From NCBI RefSeq assembly GCF_016805305.1, contig NZ_JAERQN010000010.1:204581-268580 (forward strand): DNA of 64,000 nt, written 5' to 3'. Origin of the DNA: Falsiroseomonas ponticola (GTDB lineage Bacteria > Pseudomonadota > Alphaproteobacteria > Acetobacterales > Acetobacteraceae). This document shows positions 34,395-42,462 of the stretch, piece by piece. The notes below the pieces were generated by a model. It saw only the letters and a program-made list of their open reading frames with translations, searched no databases and was not told the DNA's origin. The number at the start of each line of letters is the position of its first letter. Position 1 is the first letter of the stretch. Both the position numbers and the translations under genes were made by a program.

Positions 34395-35750
34395 TCAGCT
34401 GCGGATCGCGCGCTCGGTCCAGCCAGCCGGGTTCGCCGGGTCGAAGGTCCGGCCCATGATGGTTTCGGTGCGCAACGCGCTGCCGGGCACGGGCAGGCCG
34501 AGTTCGCGCATGGCGCGCCCGGCATCGAGCGCGAGGAACACCTGGCTCGCCACCTGCGCGTAGTCCACATCCTGCCGCAGCTGCCCCCAGCGGCGCATCT
34601 GCGTCAGCATCCAGATCGCCATGGAATGCCAGGGGAAGGGGTCGAAGCCGATGCGGTCCGGCACGCGGCGCACCTGGCCGAGCCCATCCGCATAGGTGCC
34701 GGTCAGCACCTGGTTCACCACCGTCTCCGGCTGGTTGAGGTAGTTGGCGCCGCTGATCGCGGTCGCGACCTCTCGCCGGTTCTCGGGCTTGGCGGAATAG
34801 GCGGTGGCCTCCACGATCGCGCGCATCAGGGCGGCGAAGGTGTTGGGCGCTTCCGTGATCATGGCGCGCGGCACGGCGAAGGCGCAGCAGGGATGGCCAT
34901 CCCACAGCTCCTTCGTCAGCAGGTGGATGAAGCCCACGCCGTCGAAGACGGCGCGCTGGTTGAAGGGATCGGGGCCGAGGAAGCCGTCGATGTTGTCGGC
35001 GCGGAGATTGGCGACCATCTCGGGCGGCGGCACGGCGCGGATCTGCACGTCGCGATCGGGATCGATCCCGTTCTCCGCGAGGTAGTGGCGCAGCAGGTAG
35101 TTGTGCATGGAGAAGTCGAAGGGCACGGCGAAGCGGAAGCCGCGCCAGTCGCGCGGGTTGCGCCGCTCCCGGTGCTTGGTCGCCAGCGTGATGGCCTGGC
35201 CGTTGACGTTCTCGATCGCGGCGACCGCGAAGGGGATGGGCTGCGCCACGCCGACGCCGAGCGACATGGCGAGCGGCATCGGGCTCAGCATATGGGCGGC
35301 ATCGAATTCGCGGGCGATGGCGCGGTCGCGGATCACCGCCCAGCCGGCGGCGCGCACCACCTCCACGTTCAGCCCGTGGCGCTGATAGAAGCCCATGGGA
35401 TGCGCCATGATGATGGGCGTGGCGCAGGTGATGGGGATGAAGCCGACCTTGAGGTCGCGCTTCTCCGGCTGGCCGGCCGGCTGGGCCAGCGCTTCCTTCG
35501 CGGCATCCAGCGGGAAGACGGAGGCGAGGGCCGCCAGCACCGTCGCCGCGCCGAAGCGCTCCACCAGCGCGCGGCGGGTCGGGCCGTGGCGGAAGGTGGC
35601 GCGCAGCACGGCACCCTCCGCCACCTCCGCCATCGCCTGCTCGGCGGAGGGCGCGGCGCCGGCGCATTCCATCGCGCTGCCATGCTGGCCGCAGCCGCAG
35701 CGGTTCAGGCGCGTCTTCGGGTCGAGCGGATTGGCGGTCAGTCGGCGCAT
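34395..35750 (-). CDS. CmpA/NrtA family substrate-binding protein, cyanate type, with Cys/His-rich leader
   Basis: 451 aa from ATG 35750, which has AGGGAG nine bases upstream; the frame extends to 35900 without protein-like character. Residues 1-50 form a soluble leader with RCGCGQHGSAMEC (Cys18, Cys20, His23, Cys29). A twin-arginine-like signal follows (TRRALVERFGAATVLAALAS), then the NrtA fold: KVGFIPITCATPIIMAHPMG, PHMLSP-like ligand loops and NIDGFLGPDPFNQRAVF. The protein binds the anion in the periplasm for the NrtB/D-like permease. The Cys/His leader lies before the export signal and may bind a metal or be a redox or quality-control tag. Confidence 0.9.
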   Translation of the reverse strand: MRRLTANPLDPKTRLNRCGCGQHGSAMECAGAAPSAEQAMAEVAEGAVLRATFRHGPTRRALVERFGAATVLAALASVFPLDAAKEALAQPAGQPEKRDLKVGFIPITCATPIIMAHPMGFYQRHGLNVEVVRAAGWAVIRDRAIAREFDAAHMLSPMPLAMSLGVGVAQPIPFAVAAIENVNGQAITLATKHRERRNPRDWRGFRFAVPFDFSMHNYLLRHYLAENGIDPDRDVQIRAVPPPEMVANLRADNIDGFLGPDPFNQRAVFDGVGFIHLLTKELWDGHPCCAFAVPRAMITEAPNTFAALMRAIVEATAYSAKPENRREVATAISGANYLNQPETVVNQVLTGTYADGLGQVRRVPDRIGFDPFPWHSMAIWMLTQMRRWGQLRQDVDYAQVASQVFLALDAGRAMRELGLPVPGSALRTETIMGRTFDPANPAGWTERAIRS

Positions 35751-35948
35751 GGGGGAGGCTCCCTGGGTCCTGCCGCCGGTTGCAACCGCCGTGCCGCGCG
35801 CGCGCATGGCGGGATTCGACGCCATCGGACCGGAGGCGGCGACGCGGATGCCCAGGAAGTAGGCAGTCCGGTCGCATTGCATGCAGCATGGCGCTGGCAT
35901 CCGGCCGCGCCCGCGCGTTAGCCTCCCCTGGCTTCAGGAGGCACGGCC

Positions 35949-36278
35949 ATGGCCCGTATCACCCTTCCCCTTCTCGCCCTCGCGGGCGGCGTGGCGCTGG
36001 CGCCCGGCCAGGCGCGCGCCGATGCCATCGATGGCCATTGGTGCAGCGACGGCGGGCTGCGCCTGACCATCCAGGGGCCGAACCTGCTCTCCCCGGGCGG
36101 GGCGCGCATGTCGGGCGATTATGACCGCCACGGCTTCAGCTACACCGCCCCGGCCGGGGAGCCGGGCGGCGGCGGGCGCGTCGATCTCCGCCTGATGGGG
36201 GAGAATGCGGTGCGGGTGCAGGCGGCGAACGGCCCGATCGAGCCGGTGTGGCGCCGCTGCGGCCCGCCGGTGTCCTGA
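35949..36278 (+). CDS. small exported protein (109 aa)
   Basis: ATG 35949, with AGGAGGCACGGCC just upstream, an ideal ribosome site. A signal peptide (LPLLALAGGVALAPGQARA) is followed by ~85 residues with Cys at WCSDGG and RRCGPP that could form one disulfide. The mature part is beta-rich (LRLTIQGPNL, FSYTAPAGEPGGGGRVDLRL). No family is recognised. Homologues of this type, small periplasmic beta proteins beginning with GxWC, are common in alphaproteobacteria and resemble lipocalin-like or META-like folds, but this is not established. It is convergent with the sulfate ATPase gene (4 bases apart). Confidence 0.75.
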   Translation: MARITLPLLALAGGVALAPGQARADAIDGHWCSDGGLRLTIQGPNLLSPGGARMSGDYDRHGFSYTAPAGEPGGGGRVDLRLMGENAVRVQAANGPIEPVWRRCGPPVS

Positions 36279-36282
36279 AGCG

Positions 36283-37311
36283 TCAGGCGCCGGCCGGGAA
36301 GACCCTTCCGCCCCGCGGCACCAGGCGGCAGGCATCGCCGCGGGCCAGGCTGGCGCCGGGCGCGGCGCGGGCATCCAGCACCAGGCCCGCGGCCTCCACC
36401 ACCAGGTGAAGCTCGCCGCCCCCCTGCGGGCGCAGCAGCCGCACCGTGGCGCCGCCGCCGGGTTCCGCCAGCAGTTCCGCCGGGCGGAGGAAGGCGGTGG
36501 CGGGGCCATCGGGCGCGGCCACGGGCAGGGGGGCGATGGGCAGCGGGTCGAAATGCGCCACCCCGCCCTCGACCCGGCAGGGCAGCCGCGCGGCATCGCC
36601 GATGAAGCCCGCGACGAAGGGCGTGGCGGGGCGTTCCAGCAGCGCGTCCGGCGCATCGAACTGCACGACGCGCCCGCGTTCCATCACCGCCACGCGGTCC
36701 GCCATCTCCATGGCTTCCTCCTGGTCATGCGTCACCAGGATGGTCGTGATGCCAAGCCGTTCCTGCAGCCCGCGCACCCAGCGCCGCACGTCGCGCCGCA
36801 CCAGCGCATCCAGCGCGCCGAAGGGCTCGTCCAGCAGCAGCAGCCGCGGCTCGATCGCCAGCGCCCGGGCCAGCGCGACCCGCTGCCGCTGGCCGCCTGA
36901 CAGCTGGTCCGGGTAGCGCCGCGCGAGGTCGGGGATCTGCACGAGGTCGAGCAGCGCCGCGACGCGCCGCGCGACCTCCGCCCGTTCGGGCCGCGTGGCG
37001 CGGGGCCGGACATCGAGGCCGAAGGCGATGTTGTCCGCGACATTCATGTGCCGGAACAGCGCGTAGTGCTGGAACACCACGCCGATCCCCCGTTCCCGCG
37101 CCGGGACGCCGGCCATGTCCTGGCCCGCGATGCGCAGCGTGCCGGCATCCATGCCCTCCAGCCCCGCGATCACGCGCAGCAGCGTGGTCTTGCCGGAGCC
37201 GGAGGGGCCGAGCAGCGCCACCAGCTCACCCTCCCGCACCGAGAGGTCGGCGCCGTCCAGCGCCGCGGCATCGCCGAAGCGGCGGATGATTCCACTGGCC
37301 GAGACCGTCAC
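36283..37311 (-). CDS. cysA: sulfate/thiosulfate ABC transporter ATP-binding protein
   Basis: 342 aa from GTG 37311, overlapping the cysW stop (GTGA). Walker A GPSGSGKTTL, Q-loop VFQHYALFRHMNVADNIAFG, signature LSGGQRQRVALARAL, Walker B LLLLDEPFGALDALVR. RHMNVADNIAFGLDVRP is diagnostic of CysA. A C-terminal TOBE/regulatory region follows (from PFVAGFIGDAARLPC). It energises sulfate import and is last in the sbp-cysT-cysW-cysA operon. Confidence 0.95.
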   Translation of the reverse strand: MTVSASGIIRRFGDAAALDGADLSVREGELVALLGPSGSGKTTLLRVIAGLEGMDAGTLRIAGQDMAGVPARERGIGVVFQHYALFRHMNVADNIAFGLDVRPRATRPERAEVARRVAALLDLVQIPDLARRYPDQLSGGQRQRVALARALAIEPRLLLLDEPFGALDALVRRDVRRWVRGLQERLGITTILVTHDQEEAMEMADRVAVMERGRVVQFDAPDALLERPATPFVAGFIGDAARLPCRVEGGVAHFDPLPIAPLPVAAPDGPATAFLRPAELLAEPGGGATVRLLRPQGGGELHLVVEAAGLVLDARAAPGASLARGDACRLVPRGGRVFPAGA

Positions 37312-38138
37312 GCCGCGCGCCCCAGCCGTTCCAGCACCGTCTTCGCCGCCAGCGTCACCAGGCCCAGCAGCGCCAGCAGGGCGGCCACCGCGAAGGCGCC
37401 GGCGAACTGGTATTCGTTGTAGAGGATCTCGACATGCAAAGGCATCGTGTTGGTCATTCCCCTGACATGGCCTGAAACGACCGAGACGGCGCCGAATTCG
37501 CCCATGGCGCGCGCGTTGCAGAGAAGCACGCCGGAGAGCAGCGCCCAGCGGATGTTGGGCAGCGTGACGCGGCGGAAGATCTGCCAGCCGGAGGCACCGA
37601 GCGTGGCCGCCGCTTCCTCCTCCTCCCGCCCCTGTTCCTGCATCAGCGGCAGCACGGTGCGGGCGACGAAGGGGAAGGTGACGAAGATGGTCGCCAGCAC
37701 CAGGCCGGGCAGGGCGAAGATGATCTGCACGTCCCGCGCCTGCAGCCAGGGGCCGAGCCAGCCCTGCGCGCCGAAGATCAGCACGAAGACGAGGCCTGAG
37801 ATGACGGGCGAGACGCTGAAGGGCAGCTCCACCAGCACCACCAGCAGCCGCTTGCCCGGGAAATCGTGCTTGGCGATGGCCCAGCAGGCCGCGAGCCCGC
37901 CGATGGTGTTGATCGGCACGGTGATGGCGGCGACGACGAGCGTGAGGCGGATGGCGGCGCGGGTATCCTCCTCCGCCAGCGCGTCCCACAGCACGCCCCA
38001 GCCACGGCGCAGCGCCTCCGTGAACACGGCGGCCAGCGGCAGGGCCAGGATCACCACGCCGATGGTGATGGCGGCCAGCACGAGCAGCGCGCGGGCGGGG
38101 CGCGAATCCTCGGCGGCTGGGCGGAACCGCGCGCTCAC
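37308..38138 (-). CDS. cysW: sulfate ABC transporter permease subunit CysW
   Basis: 276 aa from GTG 38138; upstream in the frame is Cys-rich low-complexity sequence inside cysT, so the later start is preferred, though its ribosome site is weak. About six membrane helices. NTIGGLAACWAIAKHDFPGK, ELPFSVSPVISGLVFVLIFG, EEEEAAATLGASGWQIFRRV (coupling loop) and GEFGAVSVVSGHVRGMTNTM are characteristic of CysW. It forms a heterodimer with CysT. Confidence 0.94.
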   Translation of the reverse strand: MSARFRPAAEDSRPARALLVLAAITIGVVILALPLAAVFTEALRRGWGVLWDALAEEDTRAAIRLTLVVAAITVPINTIGGLAACWAIAKHDFPGKRLLVVLVELPFSVSPVISGLVFVLIFGAQGWLGPWLQARDVQIIFALPGLVLATIFVTFPFVARTVLPLMQEQGREEEEAAATLGASGWQIFRRVTLPNIRWALLSGVLLCNARAMGEFGAVSVVSGHVRGMTNTMPLHVEILYNEYQFAGAFAVAALLALLGLVTLAAKTVLERLGRAA

Positions 38139-38157
38139 GCGAGGTATATCCGCGCGC

Positions 38158-38976
38158 TCATGCGCGACCTCGCCGCAGCAGGCGTTGCAGCACGGACAGC
38201 GCCAGCAGCACGGCGAAGGACAGCACCAGCATGGCGAGCCCGACCGCGGCCGCGCCGGCATAGTCGAACTGCTCCAGCCGGATGACGATGAGCAGCGGCG
38301 CGATCTCGCTCACCATCGGCATGTTGCCGGCGATGAAGATGACGCTGCCATATTCACCGACCGCGCGGGCGAAGCCGAGGCCGAAGCCCGAGACCAGCGC
38401 GGGCGCCAGCGCCGGCAGCACCACGCGGGCCAGCGCCTGCGGCCGCGTGGCGCCGAGCGTCGCCGCCGCTTCCTCCGCATCCCTGCCGAGGTCCCGCAGC
38501 ACGGGCTCCACCGTGCGGACGATGAAGGGGAGCGCCACGAAGACCAGCGCGACCACGATGCCCGCCGGCGTGAAGGCGATCTTCCAGCCGAAGGCCGCGG
38601 CCAGCGGCGCGCCGAGCCAGCCATTCGGCGCGAAGAGCGCGGTCAGCGCGATGCCCGCCACCCCCGTCGGCAGCGCGAAGGGCAGGTCCACCATGCCGTC
38701 CAGGATGCGCCGGCCCGGGAAGCGCAGCCGCACGATGGCATAGGCCAGCAGCAGCCCGATCGGCAGGCTGGCGAGACCCGCCAGCGCCGCCGTGCCGAAG
38801 CTCAGCGCCAGCGAGGCCAGCACCCGCTCCTCCGAGAGCGAGCGCAGCACGCCCGCCACCCCCATCTCCCAGGGCTTCACCGCCAGCGCCAGCAGCGGCA
38901 CCAGCACGATCAGCGAGACCCAGAGCAGCGCGATGCCGATCGAGAGGCCGAAGCCGGGGATCGCCCTGGCCGTCAT
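38158..38976 (-). CDS. cysT: sulfate ABC transporter permease subunit CysT (CysU)
   Basis: 272 aa, ATG 38976 overlapping the binding-protein stop (ATGA). Membrane protein with VRLRFPGRRILDGMVDLPFA, LPTGVAGIALTALFAPNGWL, the coupling loop EEAAATLGATRPQALARVVL and FARAVGEYGSVIFIAGNMPM, as in CysT. Strongly supported by its neighbours sbp, cysW and cysA. Confidence 0.95.
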   Translation of the reverse strand: MTARAIPGFGLSIGIALLWVSLIVLVPLLALAVKPWEMGVAGVLRSLSEERVLASLALSFGTAALAGLASLPIGLLLAYAIVRLRFPGRRILDGMVDLPFALPTGVAGIALTALFAPNGWLGAPLAAAFGWKIAFTPAGIVVALVFVALPFIVRTVEPVLRDLGRDAEEAAATLGATRPQALARVVLPALAPALVSGFGLGFARAVGEYGSVIFIAGNMPMVSEIAPLLIVIRLEQFDYAGAAAVGLAMLVLSFAVLLALSVLQRLLRRGRA

Positions 38977-39992
38977 CGTCCCGGCCGGTAGATCCGGTCG
39001 AAGACGCCGCCATCGTTGAAATGGGTGCGCTGCGCCTCCGTCCAGCCGCCGAAGACATCGTCGATGGTGACGAGGTCGATGGCCGGGAAGCGGGATGCGT
39101 TGGCGGCCAGCACGGCGGCGTTGCGCGGCCGGTAGAAGTGCCGCGCCGCGATGGCCTGGCCCTCATCCGTGTAGAGGCCGCGCAGATAGGCCTCCGCCAC
39201 CGCGCGCGTGCCGCGGCGGTCCACGATCTGGTCCACCACCGCGACGTTGGGCTCCGCGAGGATGGAGAAGCGGGGATAGACGATGTCGAACTTGTCGGCG
39301 CCGAATTCCTGCAGCGCCAGATGGGCCTCGTTCTCCCAGGAGAGGAAGACATCGCCCTGGGCGCGCTGCGCGAAGGTGGTCAGCGACCCGCGCGCGCCGG
39401 TATCCAGCACCGGCACCTGGCGGAACAGCCGCGCCGTTGCTTCCTCCGCCGTCGCGGCGCTGCCGCCGGGCTGGCGCAGCGCCCAGGCCCAGAACGCCAG
39501 GTAGTTCCAGCGCGCGCCGCCGGAGGTCTTGGGATTGGGCGTGATGATGGACACGCCGGGCTTCAGCAGGTCCCCCCAATCCTGGATGCCCTTCGGGTTC
39601 CCCTTGCGCGTCAGGAAGATGATGGTGCTGGTGTAGGGCGCGCTGTTGCTGGGCAGGCGCGAGATCCAGTCCCGCGCCAGCAGGCCGCGTTCCGCCACGG
39701 CGTCCACGTCATAGGCCAGGGCCAGCGTCAGCACATCCGCCGCCAGCCCATCGATGACGGAGCGCGCCTGGCGCCCCGACCCGCCATGGGAGGTGTTGAT
39801 GCGCACCGCCTGGCCGGACTGCGCCTGCCAGTTGCGGGCGAAGACCGCGTTGTAGTCGCGGTACAGCTCCCGCGTCGGGTCGTAGGAGACGTTGAGCAGC
39901 GTGAGCGGCGCCTGGGCGCTGGCGCCGGTGGCGATGAAGGGCGCAGCCGCCAGCAGGGCGCGGCGAGGCAGCGCGAGGCCGGTCTTCGGCAT
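38973..39992 (-). CDS. sulfate ABC transporter substrate-binding protein
   Basis: 339 aa, ATG 39992 (GGAG ten bases upstream). Tat-like signal LPRRALLAAAPFIATGASA. The mature protein shows NVSYDPTRELYRDYNAVF, SHGGSGRQARSVIDG, ADVLTLALAYDVDAVAERG and TPNPKTSGGARWNYLAFWAW, the hallmarks of Sbp/CysP. It captures sulfate or thiosulfate in the periplasm. It is first gene of the operon and sits 196 bases downstream of an Rrf2 regulator gene on the same strand; a 19-base inverted repeat in that gap may be the operator. Confidence 0.94.
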   Translation of the reverse strand: MPKTGLALPRRALLAAAPFIATGASAQAPLTLLNVSYDPTRELYRDYNAVFARNWQAQSGQAVRINTSHGGSGRQARSVIDGLAADVLTLALAYDVDAVAERGLLARDWISRLPSNSAPYTSTIIFLTRKGNPKGIQDWGDLLKPGVSIITPNPKTSGGARWNYLAFWAWALRQPGGSAATAEEATARLFRQVPVLDTGARGSLTTFAQRAQGDVFLSWENEAHLALQEFGADKFDIVYPRFSILAEPNVAVVDQIVDRRGTRAVAEAYLRGLYTDEGQAIAARHFYRPRNAAVLAANASRFPAIDLVTIDDVFGGWTEAQRTHFNDGGVFDRIYRPGR

Positions 39993-40163
39993 CGGGGGTC
40001 ACTCCGTCAGGGATGTCGTCGGGCCGCGCGCGGGGCGCGGTTCAGGGCAGGCGCGAGGGGGTCTCGGCGCGCCGACAACAGGGCCGACAGGAAGTGTCGC
40101 TGGGCACGGCCACGGCATCCTCCGTCAGGGTCGGGTGGCCCGGGATCACCGGGGTCGCCGAAA

Positions 40164-40182
40164 CCCTATCGGGATGATGGGG
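40164..40182. promoter_or_regulatory. candidate operator (inverted repeat) upstream of the sulfate operon
   Basis: CCCTATC-GGGAT-GATGGGG: 7-base arms (40164-40170, 40176-40182) with one mismatch. It lies between the Rrf2-family gene and the sulfate-binding protein gene, about 170 bases upstream of the latter. Size and symmetry fit an Rrf2/CymR-type site, but no binding evidence exists. Confidence 0.4.
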
Positions 40183-40188
40183 ATTCGA

Positions 40189-40668
40189 TCAAGCCCTTTC
40201 CGTCACCGCCTCCAGCAGGGCGGTCACGGCGGGGCGCGGCGTGGGGGTGGCGATGTCGGCCAGCATGGTGCCGTCCAGGATTTCCGCGGTGGCGTCCCGC
40301 ACCTGGCGCATCACGCGGCGGATGGCGCAATCCGCGGGCTCCACGCAATCGACGCAGGGGCGATAGGCGGTCAGGCTGGCGCAGGGGATCGGCGCCAGCG
40401 GCCCGTCGATGGCGCGGATCAGGTCCGACAGCGCGATCTGCGTCGCGGGCCGGGCCAGGGCGTAGCCGCCGGCCTTGCCGCGCAGGCTGTCCACGAAGCC
40501 GTGGCGCCGCAGGTCGAGCAGGATGGCTTCCAGGAACTTCCTCGGCGCCCGGGCACGCTCCGCGATCTCATGGATCGGCATGGTGGCGCGGCGCGCGGGG
40601 GCGGCCGCGCCGGCCTCCGCCAGCACGGACAATGCCTTCAGACCGTACTTGGCCTTCTGCGTCAGCAT
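40189..40668 (-). CDS. Rrf2 family transcriptional regulator (probable sulfur/Fe-S-linked control)
   Basis: 159 aa, ATG 40668. Winged helix N-terminus MLTQKAKYGLKALSVLAEAG, then APRKFLEAILLDLRRHGFVD and GKAGGYALARPATQI. Four Cys follow: Cys96, Cys105, Cys108 and Cys114. The family includes IscR (Fe-S cluster), NsrR (NO) and CymR (cysteine synthesis). Four Cys are consistent with a cluster or a redox switch. Its position directly ahead of the sulfate operon suggests it controls sulfate uptake in response to sulfur or Fe-S status (inference). Confidence 0.9.
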   Translation of the reverse strand: MLTQKAKYGLKALSVLAEAGAAAPARRATMPIHEIAERARAPRKFLEAILLDLRRHGFVDSLRGKAGGYALARPATQIALSDLIRAIDGPLAPIPCASLTAYRPCVDCVEPADCAIRRVMRQVRDATAEILDGTMLADIATPTPRPAVTALLEAVTERA

Positions 40669-40752
40669 GTCTTCTCATACGATGCCAGGCGGGGCGGGGC
40701 CAAGCCTGGGAGCGGGTTCATGCTCCGAAATCGGCGTTGGGGAGGAAGATTC

Positions 40753-41727
40753 ATGTCCGTGACCGGGATGACGCGCCGGGCCGCCCTGGGGGCGGGGCTG
40801 TCCATGGCGGCGCTGCCGCTGGCGGCGCAGGAAAGGTTCCCGGCGCGCCCCGTGCGCCTGATCGTCGCCTTCCCCCCGGGTGGCGGCACGGACATCCTCG
40901 GCCGGCTGCTGGCGCAGCGGATGCAGGAGGCGCTGGGCCAGCCGGTGGTGGTGGAGAACCGGGGCGGCGCGGGCGGCAACATCGCCGCCGTGGCCGTCGC
41001 CCAGTCCGCGCCGGATGGCTATGCGGTGCTGTTCACCGGCAGCAGCCTGGCGGTGAACGAGGTGCTGTTCCGCAGCCCCGGCTATGACAGCCGGCGGGAA
41101 TTCGCCGCCGTGGCGCGCCCGGCCAGCACGCCCATGATGCTGGTGGTGCACAAGGACCTGGCGGCGCAGGACGTGGCCGGGCTGATCGCGGCGGCCAAGG
41201 CGCGGCCCGGCGCGCTGAACTGCGCCGTGCCCGGCGCCGGCACCAGCCAGCACCTGGCCTTCGAGCTGTTCAACGAGATGGCGGGCACGCGCATCACCGG
41301 CGTGCCCTATCGCGGCGGCGGCCCCGCCATCGCCGCGGTGGTGAGCGGCGAGGTGCAGATGCTCTTCACCTCCGCCGGGTCGGTGGAGGCGCTGGTGCGG
41401 GACGGCCGCATGCGGGCGCTGGCCGTGACCACCCGCGCGCGCATCCCCGGCTGGCCCGAGGTGCCGACCGTCGGGGAGGCGCTGCCCGGCTTCATCGCCG
41501 AGCTGTGGTACGGCCTCTACGCCCCCGCCGCCACGCCGCCGGCGGTGGTGGCGGCGCTGGAGGGCGCGGTGCGCGACAGCGTGGCCGACCCGGCCTTCGC
41601 CCAGCGCCTGCGGGAGCGCGGCTTCGAGCCCGATTTCCTCGGCGCCGCCGCCACCGCGGCCGCGACGCAGGAGGAACGGGCGCGATGGGAACCCGTGATC
41701 CGGCGCGCCGGGATCACGCCCGAATGA
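40753..41727 (+). CDS. Bug family (tripartite tricarboxylate) substrate-binding protein
   Basis: 324 aa from ATG 40753, with GGGGAGGAAG just upstream; an in-frame ATG at 40720 is less likely. Tat-like signal MTRRAALGAGLSMAALPLAA. Mature motifs are RPVRLIVAFPPGGGTDILGR, VVVENRGGAGGNIAAVAVAQ and GVPYRGGGPAIAAVVSGEVQ. It is a second orphan receptor in this window with no TctAB nearby. Its stop overlaps the start of the MOSC gene (ATGA), so the two are co-transcribed. Confidence 0.92.
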   Translation: MSVTGMTRRAALGAGLSMAALPLAAQERFPARPVRLIVAFPPGGGTDILGRLLAQRMQEALGQPVVVENRGGAGGNIAAVAVAQSAPDGYAVLFTGSSLAVNEVLFRSPGYDSRREFAAVARPASTPMMLVVHKDLAAQDVAGLIAAAKARPGALNCAVPGAGTSQHLAFELFNEMAGTRITGVPYRGGGPAIAAVVSGEVQMLFTSAGSVEALVRDGRMRALAVTTRARIPGWPEVPTVGEALPGFIAELWYGLYAPAATPPAVVAALEGAVRDSVADPAFAQRLRERGFEPDFLGAAATAAATQEERARWEPVIRRAGITPE

Positions 41728-42431
41728 GCCGCGTGATCGGCCATGTCCGGGACCTGCGCCGCTTTCCCGTGAAATCCATGGGCGGCGAGGCGCGCGACGC
41801 GCTGGAGCTGCGCTGGCCCGGCCTGCTGGGGGACCGGCAATACGCCTTCCACCGGCTGGAGGAACGCGGCCGCTTCCCCTGGCTGACGGCGCGGATCGTG
41901 GCGCCGATGGTGCTGTTCCAGCCCCGCTACCGCGAGCCCGAGGACCCCCGGACCAGCGCCGTCAGCGTCCTGACGCCGGAGGGGGAGGAGCTGGACCTGC
42001 ACGACCCCGCGCTGCTGGCCCGGCTGTCGGCGGCGGCCGGCCAGCCCATCGGCCTGATGCAGGTGGGGCGCGGGGTCTTCGACACCATGCCGGTCTCGAT
42101 CGGCACCACCACGGGGCTCGGCCTGGTGGATGCGCTGCATGGCGCGGCGCTCGATCCGCGGCGCTTCCGGCTGAACGTGCTGATCGACACCGAGGAGCCG
42201 GAGGAGGCGCTGAAGGGCAGGCGGCTGGCCTTCGCCAGCGGCGCCAGCCTGTTGGTGAACGAAGGCATCCCGCGCTGCGCCATGGTGCAGGTGGACCCGG
42301 ACACGGCGGCGCGCGATCCCTCGGTCCAGAAGACGGTCATCCACCACTTCGACAATTGCGTCGGCCTCTATGCCGCGACGGCCGCGTGCGGCGCCATCCG
42401 CGTGGGGGATGCTGTGGCGCTGCTGGATTGA
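41724..42431 (+). CDS. MOSC domain-containing protein
   Basis: 235 aa, ATG 41724. It has an N-terminal MOSC beta-barrel (RVIGHVRDLRRFPVKSMGGE, GLLGDRQYAFH) and the C-terminal MOSC domain, in which RFRLNVLID and the Cys in IPRCAMVQVDPDTAARDPSV (the conserved sulfur-carrying Cys) are clear. Relatives (YcbX, mARC, the C-terminus of molybdenum-cofactor sulfurase) bind molybdenum cofactor or carry sulfur. No molybdoenzyme is adjacent. It is coupled to the Bug receptor upstream. Confidence 0.9.
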   Translation: MSRVIGHVRDLRRFPVKSMGGEARDALELRWPGLLGDRQYAFHRLEERGRFPWLTARIVAPMVLFQPRYREPEDPRTSAVSVLTPEGEELDLHDPALLARLSAAAGQPIGLMQVGRGVFDTMPVSIGTTTGLGLVDALHGAALDPRRFRLNVLIDTEEPEEALKGRRLAFASGASLLVNEGIPRCAMVQVDPDTAARDPSVQKTVIHHFDNCVGLYAATAACGAIRVGDAVALLD

Positions 42432-42462
42432 GGCGCCGGGGCGCGCGGGCTACACCCGCCGG

